A DNA stretch of 64,000 bases from Microbacterium sp. BLY (GCF_017939615.1 NZ_JAGKSR010000001.1:2108001-2172000), one strand, 5' to 3'. Shown: positions 35,044 to 45,086, counted from the stretch's first letter. Program-made: numbers and translations. The notes: generated from the sequence alone by a model not told the origin.

Positions 35044-36348
35044 ATGACTGACTACAGACGACTTCGCGTGGCGCTGCTGGGCGCCGGAGCCGTCGGCTCC
35101 CAGGTGGCGGCCCTGCTGCTCCGCCACGGCGACGAGCTGGCCGACCGCGCCGGAGCCGCGCTGGAACTGGCGGGCATCGCCGTGCGCGACCTCGATGCGC
35201 CCCGTGACGTCGAGCTGCCGAAGGAGCTCTTCACGACGGATGCGGAGTCGCTCATCGTCGGCGCCGACATCGTGATCGAGCTGATCGGCGGCATCGAGCC
35301 CGCCCGCACCAACATCCTCCAGGCCATCGGCTCGGGGGCCGATGTCGTCACCGCCAACAAGGCGCTGCTCGCGACGCACGGACCCGAGCTCTTCGAAGCC
35401 GCGGACAGGGTCGGCGCCTCGGTCTACTACGAGGCCGCGGCCGCGGGCGCGATCCCCATCATCCGCCCCCTGCGCGACTCGCTCGCGGGCGACCGCGTGG
35501 TGCGGATCATGGGAATCGTCAACGGCACCACGAACTACATCCTCGACCGGATGGACACCGAGGGCGCCGACTTCGCCGACGTGCTCGCGGACGCGCAGCG
35601 CCTGGGCTACGCGGAGGCGGACCCCACCGCCGACGTGGAGGGCTACGACGCCGCGCAGAAGGCGGCGATCCTCGCGAGCCTCGCCTTCCACACCGCGGTC
35701 CCGCTCGAGGCGGTGCACCGCGAGGGCATCACCACCATCACGGCGTCCATGATCGAGGAGGCGCGCGCGGCGGGTTTCGTCATCAAGCTGCTTGCGGTGT
35801 GCGAGCGGATCGAGGCCGACGGCGCCGAGTCCATCTCGGTGCGGGTCTACCCGGCGCTGGTGCCGGTCACCCACCCGCTCGCCTCCGTGCACGGCGCCAA
35901 CAACGCCGTGTTCGTCGAGGCCGAGGCCGCCGGTTCCCTCATGTTCTACGGCGCCGGGGCGGGTGGCGTCCAGACCGCCTCCGCCGTCCTGGGCGACGTC
36001 GTCTCGGCGGCGCGTCGGCACATCGCCGGGGGCGTGGGCGTCGGTGAGTCCACCCGCGCCAACCTCCCGGTGGTGCCGATCGGTCACGTGACGACGCGGT
36101 ACCAGATCACGCTCGAGGTCTCCGACGCCCCCGGCGTGCTGGCCACCGTTGCCGGCATCCTCAGCGACGGCGGCGTGTCGGTCGCGACGGTCGTGCAGAC
36201 CGTCGAAGGCGAGGACGAGCCCACCGCGCGGCTCATCATCGGTACGCACCGCGCCACCGAGCAGGCGTTGAGCGACACGGTGCGCGTGCTCGCCGAGAGC
36301 GATGTCGTCGCCCGTGTGGTCTCCGTGCTCCGGGTGGAAGGCGAGTGA
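35044..36348 (+). CDS. hom: homoserine dehydrogenase
   Basis: A 434-residue NAD(P)H enzyme reducing aspartate semialdehyde to homoserine. The Rossmann start is VALLGAGAVGSQVAALLLR, then DVVTANKALLATHG, GIVNGTTNYILDRM and EADPTADVEGYDAAQKAAIL. The C-terminal ~80 residues (YQITLEVSDAPGVLATVAGIL) are an ACT domain, probably for threonine feedback inhibition. The ATG at 35044 has AAGGAG about 6 bases upstream. Its stop overlaps the thrB start (GTGA). Confidence 0.95.
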   Translation: MTDYRRLRVALLGAGAVGSQVAALLLRHGDELADRAGAALELAGIAVRDLDAPRDVELPKELFTTDAESLIVGADIVIELIGGIEPARTNILQAIGSGADVVTANKALLATHGPELFEAADRVGASVYYEAAAAGAIPIIRPLRDSLAGDRVVRIMGIVNGTTNYILDRMDTEGADFADVLADAQRLGYAEADPTADVEGYDAAQKAAILASLAFHTAVPLEAVHREGITTITASMIEEARAAGFVIKLLAVCERIEADGAESISVRVYPALVPVTHPLASVHGANNAVFVEAEAAGSLMFYGAGAGGVQTASAVLGDVVSAARRHIAGGVGVGESTRANLPVVPIGHVTTRYQITLEVSDAPGVLATVAGILSDGGVSVATVVQTVEGEDEPTARLIIGTHRATEQALSDTVRVLAESDVVARVVSVLRVEGE

Positions 36349-37313
36349 CGACGGTGACGGCTCCCGCTCCCGAGGAGCACGGTGCGCGCATCGGCCGCAC
36401 GGTCGAGGTGACGGTCCCGGCGACGAGCGCCAACCTCGGCCCCGGGTTCGACACGCTCGGCCTCGCGCTCAGCATCTACGACCGTCTCGAGGTGACCGCA
36501 CTGCCCGCGGGGCAGCTCGAGATCGAGGTGTCCGGCTCCGGGGCCGAGGACATCCCGCGGGACGCGTCGAACCTCATCGTGCGGACGATCGCCCATGTGT
36601 TCGCGGACGCGGGCAGGCCGATGCCGGGTCTGCGCATCGTGGCCGAGAACGCCGTCCCGCACGGGCGTGGCCTCGGCTCCTCCGGAGCGGCGGTCGCCGC
36701 GGGCGTGCTCGCCGCGAAGGGGCTGCTCGCGGGGGACGTCGATATCTCGGACACGGACCTCCTTCGCCTCGCGACCGAGCTGGAAGGGCACCCGGACAAC
36801 GTGGCGCCCGCCCTGTTCGGCGGGCTCACGATCGCCTGGATGGGGGAGAGGGGCCCGCAGCACAAGAAGCTCCTGGTGCACCGCGGCGTCTCCCCGCTCG
36901 TGCTCGTCCCGGCCTACACGATGTCGACCTCGCAGGCGCGTTCGCTGCAGCCTCCGCACGTCTCGACGGCGGATGCGGTGTTCAACGTGTCGCGCTCGGC
37001 GCTGCTGATCGCGGCGCTGATGCAGAGCCCGGAACTGCTCCTGGACGCCACCGCCGATCGCCTGCACCAGGACTACCGGGCCGGTGCCATGCCGGAGACG
37101 CAGCGGCTGGTCCAGGCCCTCCGTGCCGCGGGCTTCGCCGCCGTCGTCTCCGGTGCGGGGCCGAGCGTGCTCGTGCTGGCGGACGGTCCGGGCAGTCGTC
37201 TCGATGCGGTGGAGGTGGCCAATCAGGTGACCGACACCCCGTGGGAGGCGCTCCTGCTCGCCGTCGACGTCCGTGGTGGTACAGTGGGGGATCGAGCGGA
37301 GGGCTCCACGTAG
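36345..37313 (+). CDS. thrB: homoserine kinase
   Basis: A 322-residue GHMP-family kinase phosphorylating homoserine for threonine synthesis. It has VTVPATSANLGPGFDTLGLAL, the phosphate-binding loop PHGRGLGSSGAAVAAGVLAA, and VVSGAGPSVLVLA. The GTG start at 36345 overlaps the hom stop (GTGA), so the pair is translationally coupled. The usual partner thrC (threonine synthase) is not between hom and thrB and is not in the window. Confidence 0.93.
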   Translation: MTTVTAPAPEEHGARIGRTVEVTVPATSANLGPGFDTLGLALSIYDRLEVTALPAGQLEIEVSGSGAEDIPRDASNLIVRTIAHVFADAGRPMPGLRIVAENAVPHGRGLGSSGAAVAAGVLAAKGLLAGDVDISDTDLLRLATELEGHPDNVAPALFGGLTIAWMGERGPQHKKLLVHRGVSPLVLVPAYTMSTSQARSLQPPHVSTADAVFNVSRSALLIAALMQSPELLLDATADRLHQDYRAGAMPETQRLVQALRAAGFAAVVSGAGPSVLVLADGPGSRLDAVEVANQVTDTPWEALLLAVDVRGGTVGDRAEGST

Positions 37314-37318
37314 CATTC

Positions 37319-37369
37319 GTGAATCTGGCCCCATTGCATCTCTTGCAAGACCCGCACGCAAACCCCTGA
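37319..37369 (+). other. possible 16-codon upstream reading frame in the rho leader
   Basis: A GTG at 37319 opens a 16-codon frame reading MNLAPLHLLQDPHANP, stopping 108 bases before the rho start. No strong Shine-Dalgarno precedes it. A possible -10 TACAGT lies at 37280-37285 in the end of thrB. Leader peptides upstream of rho are known in some bacteria; here it may be chance. Confidence 0.25.
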
Positions 37370-37387
37370 GGCACAAGTGCCGAGGCT

Positions 37388-37408
37388 GGCTGACGCCGAG
37401 CGTCAGCC
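37388..37408 (+). promoter_or_regulatory. hairpin in the rho leader
   Basis: A perfect 8-bp stem (GGCTGACG/CGTCAGCC) with a 5-base loop, in the 164-base gap between thrB and rho. The following bases can form further GC-rich pairing (GCAC/GTGC, 37424-37436). It may end the lys-thr transcript or serve in rho autoregulation. Confidence 0.4.
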
Positions 37409-37477
37409 CGTGCGATCGTGCGCAGCACCCGTTGTGCGCGTTCACGCTCATTTCCCATGACCTATAAGGGAGTACTC

Positions 37478-39424
37478 GTGGAGAACCTCTCCGAGACCCA
37501 GAACGATCAGGCGGCTCCGGCCGCTGACGCCCCCGTCGCCGAGGCGGCGACCGAGTCCGCTCCGGCGAAGAAGCGCGCGCCGCGTCGGGCCACCACCGCG
37601 ACCGCCGCCACCAAGGCCGCCAAGGCCACGGAGGAGTCCGGAACCGCCGAGGCTCCCGCCGCGGCCGGCGACGCCGCCGACGCGGCGGAGGCTGCGCCGA
37701 AGGCGAAGGCCCCGCGCCGCACCCGGGCGAAGAAGGCCGATGCCGAGGCTCCCGCCGAGGCCGGCGCTGCCGAGTCGACGCCGGCGGCCGAGGCCGCCGA
37801 TGCGCCGGCGGAGGCCCCCAAGTCCGGGCGCGGCCGTCGCACGAAGAAGGCGGACGCCGAGGCCCCGGAGGCGAAGACCGAGAAGGCCGAGGCCGCACCG
37901 GCCGACAACGCGACGGAGTCCGCCGAGGCGGGCACCGCGCAGGGCGGTCGCACCAAGAACGACGCGGCGAAGAACGAGTCGAAGAACGACGGCGCTGCCG
38001 CGAAGAACGACGCCGAGGCGGACGCTCCCGCGAAGGACGCGTCCGGCGAGGCTGAGAACGGCGAGGAGCAGGGCGGTCGAGGCCGCAGCCGTAACCGCAA
38101 CCGCAACCGCGGCCGCGGGCAGGGCGGCGGTCAGGAGCAGGCGCAGAACGCACCGGCCGATGACGAGCAGTCCGGCAACGGCCGCAACCGTCAGCGCAAC
38201 AAGCGTCGCGGCGGCGGCCAGGTCGACGAGTTCGAGACGGAGATCACCGAGGACGACGTCCTCATCCCGATCGCCGGCATCCTCGACGTGCTCGACAACT
38301 ACGCGTTCGTGCGCACCACCGGCTACCTCGCGGGTCCCAGCGACGTCTACGTGTCGCTCGGCCAGGTGAAGAAGTACAACCTGCGCAAGGGCGACGCGGT
38401 CGTCGGCTCCATCAAGCAGCCGCGCGAAGGCGAGCAGCAGGGCCGTCAGAAGTACAACGCCCTCGTCAAGGTGGACTCGATCAACGGCCTCTCCGTCGAC
38501 GACGCGGCCACCCGCGTGGAGTTCGGCAAGCTCACCCCGCTCTACCCGCAGGAGCGCCTGCGCCTGGAGACGGCGCCGGAGAAGCTGACGCAGCGCATCA
38601 TCGACCTGGTGGCGCCGATCGGCAAGGGTCAGCGTGGTCTCATCGTCGCGCCGCCCAAGGCCGGCAAGACGATCGTGCTGCAGCAGATCGCCAATGCGAT
38701 CGCGCAGAACAACCCCGAGGTGCACCTCATGGTCGTTCTCGTCGACGAGCGCCCCGAAGAGGTCACCGACATGGAGCGCACCGTGAAGGGCGAGGTCATC
38801 GCCTCGACCTTCGACCGCCCCGCCGAGGACCACACCACGGTCGCCGAACTCGCGATCGAGCGCGCCAAGCGTCTCGTCGAGCTCGGCCGCGACGTGGTCG
38901 TGCTCCTCGACTCGATCACCCGCCTGGGCCGCGCATACAACCTGGCGGCTCCGGCCTCCGGGCGCGTCCTCACCGGCGGCGTCGACGCGTCGGCGCTCTA
39001 CCCGCCGAAGCGCTTCTTCGGTGCTGCACGCAACATCGAGAACGGCGGCTCCCTCACCATCCTCGCCACCGCGCTGGTGGAGACCGGTTCCAAGATGGAC
39101 GAGGTCATCTTCGAGGAGTTCAAGGGCACCGGCAACAGCGAGCTGCGTCTGTCCCGTCAGCTGGCCGACAAGCGGATCTTCCCGGCGGTGGACGTCAACG
39201 CGTCCAGTACCCGTCGCGAGGAGATGCTGCTCTCCGCCGACGAGGTCAAGATCACCTGGAAGCTCCGCCGCGCCCTCGCCGGCCTCGACCCGCAGCAGGC
39301 ACTCGAGGTCGTGCTCGGCAAGCTCAAGGAGACCCACTCGAACGTGGAGTTCCTCGTGCAGATGCAGAAGTCGATCCCGACGCTGCCCTCGGGCGCCCAC
39401 GGGCACGACAACAACATCCGCTGA
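37478..39424 (+). CDS. rho: transcription termination factor Rho with long N-terminal insertion
   Basis: A 648-residue hexameric RNA helicase that ends transcription. The first ~255 residues are disordered, Ala/Lys/Glu- then Asn/Arg/Gly-rich ([17 protein letters not shown]), as in actinobacterial Rho. The core starts near residue 258 ([20 protein letters not shown]). It carries an RNA-binding OB fold, Walker A APPKAGKT at residues 391-398, [16 protein letters not shown] (Walker B/R loop) and the [17 protein letters not shown]-loop region. The GTG at 37478 has AAGGGAG 6 bases upstream; an ATG at 37457 lacks one. Confidence 0.95.
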   Translation: MENLSETQNDQAAPAADAPVAEAATESAPAKKRAPRRATTATAATKAAKATEESGTAEAPAAAGDAADAAEAAPKAKAPRRTRAKKADAEAPAEAGAAESTPAAEAADAPAEAPKSGRGRRTKKADAEAPEAKTEKAEAAPADNATESAEAGTAQGGRTKNDAAKNESKNDGAAAKNDAEADAPAKDASGEAENGEEQGGRGRSRNRNRNRGRGQGGGQEQAQNAPADDEQSGNGRNRQRNKRRGGGQVDEFETEITEDDVLIPIAGILDVLDNYAFVRTTGYLAGPSDVYVSLGQVKKYNLRKGDAVVGSIKQPREGEQQGRQKYNALVKVDSINGLSVDDAATRVEFGKLTPLYPQERLRLETAPEKLTQRIIDLVAPIGKGQRGLIVAPPKAGKTIVLQQIANAIAQNNPEVHLMVVLVDERPEEVTDMERTVKGEVIASTFDRPAEDHTTVAELAIERAKRLVELGRDVVVLLDSITRLGRAYNLAAPASGRVLTGGVDASALYPPKRFFGAARNIENGGSLTILATALVETGSKMDEVIFEEFKGTGNSELRLSRQLADKRIFPAVDVNASSTRREEMLLSADEVKITWKLRRALAGLDPQQALEVVLGKLKETHSNVEFLVQMQKSIPTLPSGAHGHDNNIR

Positions 39425-39432
39425 GGCCCGAC

Positions 39433-40512
39433 GTGTTCGAGTCCGTCCAGACTCTCATCGACGAGCATCGCCGGGTGCAGGAGGAGCTCTCCGACCCGGC
39501 GGTGCACGCCGACGCGGCACGCGCGAAGCGCGTCAACCGTCGGTACGCCGAGTTGTCGCGCATCGTCGCGGCGCACGAGGCCTGGACGGCGGCCGTCGAC
39601 GACCTGGAGGCGGCCCGCGAGCTCGCGCGCGAGGACGAGGCGTTCGCCGCCGAGATCCCTGCCCTGGAGGAGGGCGTGCAGACGACGCAGGAGCGCTTGC
39701 GGCGTCTGCTGATCCCGCGGGATCCGGACGACGCCCGCGACGTCATCATGGAGATCAAGGCGGGGGAGGGCGGCGCCGAGTCGGCCCTGTTCGCCGCCGA
39801 CCTGCTGCGCATGTACGTGCAGTACGCCGCATCGAAGGGGTGGAAGACCGAGCTCCTGGAGCGCAACGAGTCCGACCTCGGCGGCTACAAGGACGTCCAG
39901 GTCGCCATCAAGGGGTCCTCGTCCGATCCGGCGCAGGGCGTCTGGGCGCATCTGAAGTACGAGGGCGGCGTGCACCGCGTGCAGCGGGTTCCCGCGACGG
40001 AGTCGCAGGGGCGCATCCACACGTCGACCACCGGGGTGCTCGTGTTCCCCGAGGTGGACGAGCCCGAGGAGATCCAGATCGACCAGAACGATCTGAAGAT
40101 CGACGTTTTCCGCTCGTCGGGGCCCGGTGGGCAGTCCGTGAACACTACGGACTCGGCGGTGCGCATCACCCACGTGCCGACCGGCATCGTCGTGTCGATG
40201 CAGAACGAGAAGTCGCAGCTGCAGAACCGTGAGGCCGCCATGCGCGTCCTGCGTGCCCGCTTGCTCGCCAAGCAGCAGGAGGAGCTCGACGCGGCGGCCT
40301 CCGATGCCCGCAAGTCGCAGATCCGCGGGATGGATCGCTCGGAGCGGATCCGCACCTACAACTTCCCGGAGAACCGGATCGCGGATCACCGGACCGGGTT
40401 CAAGGCCTACAACCTCGATCAGGTCATGGACGGCGCGCTGGATCCGATTATCGAGAGCGCCATCGCCGCCGACGAGGAGGCGCGTCTCGCCGCCGTCGGC
40501 TCCGAGAGCTGA
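39433..40512 (+). CDS. prfA: peptide chain release factor 1
   Basis: A 359-residue factor that reads UAA/UAG stop codons and hydrolyses peptidyl-tRNA. The codon-recognition PxT motif is in [16 protein letters not shown], and the catalytic GGQ is at residues 232-234 ([20 protein letters not shown]). The N-terminus is the usual coiled domain. The GTG start at 39433 is 8 bases past rho. The genes that normally follow directly (prmC, sua5) are displaced by about 5.6 kb. Confidence 0.96.
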   Translation: MFESVQTLIDEHRRVQEELSDPAVHADAARAKRVNRRYAELSRIVAAHEAWTAAVDDLEAARELAREDEAFAAEIPALEEGVQTTQERLRRLLIPRDPDDARDVIMEIKAGEGGAESALFAADLLRMYVQYAASKGWKTELLERNESDLGGYKDVQVAIKGSSSDPAQGVWAHLKYEGGVHRVQRVPATESQGRIHTSTTGVLVFPEVDEPEEIQIDQNDLKIDVFRSSGPGGQSVNTTDSAVRITHVPTGIVVSMQNEKSQLQNREAAMRVLRARLLAKQQEELDAAASDARKSQIRGMDRSERIRTYNFPENRIADHRTGFKAYNLDQVMDGALDPIIESAIAADEEARLAAVGSES

Positions 40513-40527
40513 CCGGCGGCTTCCCTC

Positions 40528-41181
40528 TCAGGATCGGGCGGCGTACCGGTGCTCGGGGCGGCCGGTCGACCCGTAGCGGAGACGCACCTCGACGACCGCC
40601 CGCGCCGCGAGGGCCGCGAGGTGCCGCTGCGCTGTCGCCCGGGAGATGCCGACCTGTTCGGCGACCTCCGTGGCCGAGGCCTCGCCGTCGCCCAGCGCCT
40701 CCAGGACCCGCTGCTCGGTGGCCGAACGGGAGAGTGACACCGGCTCGCCCGCGCCGTGCAGGATGGCGAGGGCCCTGTCCACGTCCTCCTGGCGCAGGGC
40801 GCGGTCGCCCGCGAGGAGGTTGCGGTAGCGCAGATAGCGGTCGAGGAGACCATTCAGGGCGCGACGGTCGAACGGCTTGACGAGATAGCCCACGGCGCCC
40901 GATCGGAGGGCGCGTCGCACGGTCACCGCATCGTCCGCGGCGGAGATGAGGATCGTGTCGACATCGGTCTCCCTGGCGAGCGCGACGCCGTCCCCGTCAG
41001 GGAGGTACACGTCGGCGAGCAGCAGATCGGGGCGGGAGGAGCGCAGCAGATCTCGTGCCTCGGCGCAGGACCGCGCGGTCGCGGTCGCCGTGAAGCCCGG
41101 ATGGCCGTCGACGATGCTCTCGTGCAGCTGGGCGACCCGGAAGTCGTCGTCGAGGATGAGCACGCGAAGCGGTTCGGTCAT
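40528..41181 (-). CDS. CitB/DcuR-type response regulator
   Basis: A 217-residue response regulator. The receiver domain opens [20 protein letters not shown], has the phospho-accepting Asp in [13 protein letters not shown], the conserved Thr/Ser in TILISAADD, and Lys in [11 protein letters not shown]. The output domain is a winged helix ([33 protein letters not shown]), as in CitB-type regulators. It is co-transcribed with the sensor kinase (4-base overlap). It likely binds the inverted repeat upstream of the citrate transporter. Confidence 0.9.
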   Translation of the reverse strand: MTEPLRVLILDDDFRVAQLHESIVDGHPGFTATATARSCAEARDLLRSSRPDLLLADVYLPDGDGVALARETDVDTILISAADDAVTVRRALRSGAVGYLVKPFDRRALNGLLDRYLRYRNLLAGDRALRQEDVDRALAILHGAGEPVSLSRSATEQRVLEALGDGEASATEVAEQVGISRATAQRHLAALAARAVVEVRLRYGSTGRPEHRYAARS

Positions 41182-42815
41182 GGATTCTCCTGACGGTCCG
41201 GCGGTGTGGGGTCGAGGGCGTCGCCGAGGCGGGCGGCGAACACGGCGCCGTGGTCCGCGCCACCGGGGTCGATGACCCAGAGGTCTCCGCCGTGGCGGCG
41301 TGCGATCTCCGTGGCGAGCGGCAGACCGATCCCGTGTCCGTGTATGCGGTCCTCGTCGACGGGCTCCGGCCGCGGTGGGGGAGTCGACAGACCCGGTCCG
41401 GAGTCCGCGACCGTGACCACGAGGTCCTCGTGGTCGCTCAGGACGGAGACCTCGACCCAGCGCGGGGTGCGGGGCCCGGCCACGGCGGCGGTGACCGCGT
41501 TGTCGATGAGGTTGCCGAGGACACTCGCGACGTCCTCCGCGCGCCGGACGGTGCCCAGGAGCTGAGAGTCCTCGGCGACGCGCAGCGCGACGCCGCGCTC
41601 GGCCGCCTCCACGCCCTTGGCGCCGAGGAATGCATGCAGGAACGGATCGCCCACGAGATCGAGGCCCGCGACCGGGAAGGCGACCGGCCCGCGGGTCACG
41701 AGTTCGTCCAGGAATGCGCGCGCGTCGACGATGCGTCCGGCGTCGATCAGACCGGCGGCCACGTGCAGGCGGTTCGCGAACTCGTGCCGCTGCACGCGCA
41801 GCGCGGCGGTCATGGTGCGCACCGTCTCCAGCCGTTCGGTCAGCGCGATCAGGTCGGTGCGGTCGCGCACGATGAGCACGTCGCCGAGGGCGCGTCCGTC
41901 CCGGCGCACCGGCCGGGCCTCGAGGTACAGCATCCGATCCCCGACGACCGCCTGCGCGCGATCGCGCTGGCCCCTGGCGGCGTCGACGACGGCCGGCGGC
42001 AGTCCGAGGGCGTCGATCGCGCGCCCCGTCGGCGCGTCGATGCCCAGCATCCGATCGGCTGCGGCGTTGCTCACCCGCACGATGCCGTCTTGATCGAGCG
42101 CGATCACCCCGTCGCCCACGCCGTCGAGCACCGCCGTCTGGTTCTGGACGAGAGCGACGAGTTCCTCCGGCTGGACGCCGAGCGTCAGGCGCTCCCATCG
42201 TCGGCGCAGGAGCAGGAACGCGAGGAGGGCGAGGGCCAGGGCGCCCGCCGCGGTCAGGCCGAGCGCCAGGAGGAGCGGCGGAAGGTCGTCGAAGACACCG
42301 CTGCGCTCGAACCCGACGCTGATCTCGCCGACGGGCGTGCCGGCGGCGTCGCGCACGGGTACCTTCGCGCGGGCCGACTCGCCGAGGGTCCCGGTCTGCC
42401 AGTCGACGACCTCGTTGCCCGTGAGCACCTCGGCGAACGGGGTGCTCACCTCCTCACCGAGCCGCGAGGGCAGGGGATGGGCGAGCCGGATGCCGTGGTC
42501 GTCCGTGATGACCACGAAGAGGGCGCCCGTGCGCGCGGTGACGTCCGCGGCGATCCGCTGCAGTTCGCCGTCGCGGAGCGCGACGGGATCCGGCTCCTCG
42601 TCCGCCGCCGACGCGCTGGTGACGGCGGCGCGTACCTGGGGATCCTCGGCGAGGGTGCGGGCGATGCCGAGGGCCGTCGACTCCGCTTCGGCGCGCAGCT
42701 GCTGGACCGCGAGGGCCAGGTACACCCCGGTGCAGAGCGCCACGACGAGGGCGACCGCCGCGAGGTGCAGCAAGAGCACGCGCGTCGCGAACCGGGCCCG
42801 AGTGCGTCTCGTCAT
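41178..42815 (-). CDS. CitA/DcuS-type sensor histidine kinase
   Basis: A 545-residue membrane kinase. It has one N-terminal helix (RVLLLHLAAVALVVALCTGVYLAL), a periplasmic PAS-like sensor of about 135 residues, a second helix (LLLALGLTAAGALALALLAFLLL), and a cytosolic PAS domain (LVQNQTAVLDGVGDGVIALD). The H box is RHEFANRLHVAAGLI, typical of citrate/C4-dicarboxylate kinases; N box LGNLIDNAVTAA; G boxes DSGPGL and GHGIGLPLA. ATG 42815 has GGAGGG about 8 bases upstream. It faces the citrate transporter and should sense citrate or a di/tricarboxylate. Confidence 0.9.
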   Translation of the reverse strand: MTRRTRARFATRVLLLHLAAVALVVALCTGVYLALAVQQLRAEAESTALGIARTLAEDPQVRAAVTSASAADEEPDPVALRDGELQRIAADVTARTGALFVVITDDHGIRLAHPLPSRLGEEVSTPFAEVLTGNEVVDWQTGTLGESARAKVPVRDAAGTPVGEISVGFERSGVFDDLPPLLLALGLTAAGALALALLAFLLLRRRWERLTLGVQPEELVALVQNQTAVLDGVGDGVIALDQDGIVRVSNAAADRMLGIDAPTGRAIDALGLPPAVVDAARGQRDRAQAVVGDRMLYLEARPVRRDGRALGDVLIVRDRTDLIALTERLETVRTMTAALRVQRHEFANRLHVAAGLIDAGRIVDARAFLDELVTRGPVAFPVAGLDLVGDPFLHAFLGAKGVEAAERGVALRVAEDSQLLGTVRRAEDVASVLGNLIDNAVTAAVAGPRTPRWVEVSVLSDHEDLVVTVADSGPGLSTPPPRPEPVDEDRIHGHGIGLPLATEIARRHGGDLWVIDPGGADHGAVFAARLGDALDPTPPDRQENP

Positions 42816-42829
42816 CGACGGCGCCCTCC

Positions 42830-42868
42830 TTCTGCGCAATATGCGCAGAACCAACGGTACGCGCAGAA
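42830..42868. promoter_or_regulatory. inverted repeat plus third half-site, likely CitB-type operator
   Basis: A perfect 9-bp inverted repeat: TTCTGCGCA at 42830-42838 and TGCGCAGAA at 42842-42850, separated by ATA. A third half-site, GCGCAGAA, lies at 42861-42868 in the same direction. They sit in the 150-base region between the divergent kinase and transporter starts and so could control both. Confidence 0.65.
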
Positions 42869-42965
42869 GGCGCGAGAATGCGGCATACCGCGCTCTCCGG
42901 CCGCGGATTTCCTACGCTCGTCGGGATCCGTCAGTGATGACGGAGCGACGACGAAGGAGTCACGC

Positions 42966-44513
42966 ATGCCAGACGCATCGATCGGTCTGATCGCCGCCGC
43001 CTCGGACGAGGCGCCCACGTACGACGTGGCCTTCGTGCCGCCCGAGGGTGTGCTGGTCATCCTCGGCTTCACGATGGTCCTCGTGTTCATGACGCTCATC
43101 ATGACCAAGCGTCTCACCCCGATGGTGGCCCTGATCCTCGTGCCGACCGTCTTCGGTCTCTTCGCGGGTGCCGGTCTCGGGCTCGGCGACATGATCCTCG
43201 ACTCCATCGCGACCATGGCGCCGACGGCGGCGCTGCTCATGTTCGCGATCATGTTCTTCGGCATCATGATCGACGTCGGTCTCTTCGATCCGCTGATCCG
43301 CCTGATCACGCGGCTGCTGGGCGATGACCCGGCGAAGGTGGTGCTCGGGACGGCGATCCTCGCGGGCGCCGTGTCCCTCGACGGCGACGGGTCGACGACC
43401 TTCATCATCACGACCTCCGCGATGCTGCCGATCTACCTCCGTCTGGGGATGAGCCCCGTGGTGCTCACATGCGTCGCCGGACTCATGAACGGCACGCTCA
43501 ACATCGTGCCGTGGGGTGGGCCGACCGTGCGCGCCGCGACCGCCCTGGGCGTGCAGCCCACCGAGATCTTCGTGCCGATGCTGCCCGCCCTCGGCGCCGG
43601 CATCGTCGTGACGCTCGGCTTCGCCTGGCTGCTGGGTCTGGGGGAGCGGCGCCGACTGGGACGGATCGACGCGGACGGGCGCCTGACCGGTGCCGACGGG
43701 GGCGTGCTCGCCGCCGTGCCACGGATCTTCCGTGGCGCCGAGCTGAAGCCCGGGGCCCGCGCCTCCCTGCGCACCGGCAACCTGGTGGTCGTCGCCGGCG
43801 GCCGCGGGCCCGTCGCGGCGGCCAGCGTCGACCCGGCGGACACGGCGATGGCCGACACCATGCTCGACCCGTCCCGGCCGACCCTGCGACCCCGGCTGAT
43901 CTGGTTCAACCTCGGGCTGACCGTCGCCGTGATGGTCCTGCTCGTCATCGACATCTTGCCGCTGCCCTATGTGTTCATGGTCGGGGCCGGCATCGCGCTC
44001 CTCGTGAACTTCCGCGGGATCAAGGATCAGGCGGCGGAGATCGTGGCGCACGCCCCGAGCATCGTCGGCGTCGTGTCGATGGTGATCGCCGCGGGCGTCC
44101 TCGTCGGCGTCCTCTCCGGCACGGGCATGGTCGACGCGATGGCGACCTGGATCACGAACGTGCTGCCTCCCGCGCTCGGGCCGTTCCTCGCGCCGATCAC
44201 CGGCGTGCTGTCCATCCCGTTCACGTTCTTCATGTCGAACGACGCGTTCTACTTCGGCATCCTGCCCGTGCTCGCGCAGAGTGCGGCCAACTTCGGCATC
44301 GATCCCGTCGAGATGGCGCGGGCCTCCATCACCGGTCAGCCGGTGCACCTGCAGAGCCCGCTCGTCCCGGCGATCCTGCTGCTGGTCTCCCTCGCCGGCG
44401 TGAACCTCGGAGACCACCACCGCAAGGTGCTGTGGCGGGCGACGATCGTCTCCCTGGTGATGCTCGGCGTCGGGATCCTGGTGGGGGCGGTCCCGTTCTT
44501 CGTGGCCTCGTGA
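42966..44513 (+). CDS. CitMHS-type citrate (metal-citrate) transporter
   Basis: A 515-residue membrane protein with about 12 helices. Family-like features are VALILVPTVFGLFAG, LDGDGSTTFIITTSAMLPIYLRLGM, GLMNGTLNIVPWGGPTVRAATALG and the C-terminal GQPVHLQSPLVPAILLLVSLAGV. CitMHS proteins import citrate, often with divalent metal, together with H+. A cytosolic loop of about 80 residues (positions 230-310) splits the protein. The ATG at 42966 has AAGGAG about 7 bases upstream. It is divergent from its two-component system. Confidence 0.9.
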   Translation: MPDASIGLIAAASDEAPTYDVAFVPPEGVLVILGFTMVLVFMTLIMTKRLTPMVALILVPTVFGLFAGAGLGLGDMILDSIATMAPTAALLMFAIMFFGIMIDVGLFDPLIRLITRLLGDDPAKVVLGTAILAGAVSLDGDGSTTFIITTSAMLPIYLRLGMSPVVLTCVAGLMNGTLNIVPWGGPTVRAATALGVQPTEIFVPMLPALGAGIVVTLGFAWLLGLGERRRLGRIDADGRLTGADGGVLAAVPRIFRGAELKPGARASLRTGNLVVVAGGRGPVAAASVDPADTAMADTMLDPSRPTLRPRLIWFNLGLTVAVMVLLVIDILPLPYVFMVGAGIALLVNFRGIKDQAAEIVAHAPSIVGVVSMVIAAGVLVGVLSGTGMVDAMATWITNVLPPALGPFLAPITGVLSIPFTFFMSNDAFYFGILPVLAQSAANFGIDPVEMARASITGQPVHLQSPLVPAILLLVSLAGVNLGDHHRKVLWRATIVSLVMLGVGILVGAVPFFVAS

Positions 44514-44516
44514 CCC

Positions 44517-45086
44517 TCAGATCGAGTAGTCGGGGGCGGTCAGCAGCGCCCGGGTGTCCTCGCCGGCCGTCCGCTGGCGCGGCTTGGCGGGGACGCCGAC
44601 GAGCACACTGTCCGCCGGTGCGTCCTTCGTCACCACGGCGTTCGCTCCGATGACGGAACGCGCTCCGACGGTGATGGGACCGAGGATCTTCGCGCCGGCG
44701 CCCACGGCCACGCCGTCGCGCAGAGTCGGATGCCGCTTGCCGACGTCGCGCGTGCGGCCGCCGAGGGTCACACCGTGGTACATGAGCACGTCGTCGCCGA
44801 TCTCGGCGGTCTCGCCGATCACGACTCCCATGCCGTGATCGATGAAGAAGCGGCGGCCGATCCGGGCACCGGGATGGATCTCGACCCCGGTCAGCCAGCG
44901 GGCCACCTGCGATCCGGCGCGGGCGAGGAGACGCAGGCGGCGCCGCCACAGCGCGTGCGACACCCGGTGCGCCCAGATGGCGTGCAGTCCGGGGTACAGC
45001 AGCGCGACCTCGATCGCCGTCCGCGCCGCCGGATCGCGAAGGCGCGCGGCGGCGATGTCCTCGCGCATTCGCCCGATCATGCCCAT
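44517..45086 (-). CDS. cysE: serine O-acetyltransferase
   Basis: A 189-residue enzyme making O-acetylserine from serine and acetyl-CoA, the first step of cysteine synthesis. It shows the left-handed beta-helix hexapeptide repeats ([44 protein letters not shown]), with catalytic His in IDHGMG and [11 protein letters not shown] 45086 follows GAGG by about 8 bases and lies 8 bases after the cysK stop. It converges with the citrate transporter, 3 bases apart. Confidence 0.93.
   Translation of the reverse strand: MGMIGRMREDIAAARLRDPAARTAIEVALLYPGLHAIWAHRVSHALWRRRLRLLARAGSQVARWLTGVEIHPGARIGRRFFIDHGMGVVIGETAEIGDDVLMYHGVTLGGRTRDVGKRHPTLRDGVAVGAGAKILGPITVGARSVIGANAVVTKDAPADSVLVGVPAKPRQRTAGEDTRALLTAPDYSI

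Noticed and set aside
37280-37285. TACAGT considered as the rho promoter -10
   Set aside because: No -35 at the right distance, and it lies in the coding part of thrB; kept only as a possibility in the leader note.
42816-42854. Kinase start at 42854, 13 codons further upstream
   Set aside because: It would place the CitB-type inverted repeat inside the gene; the ATG at 42815 has a good ribosome site.
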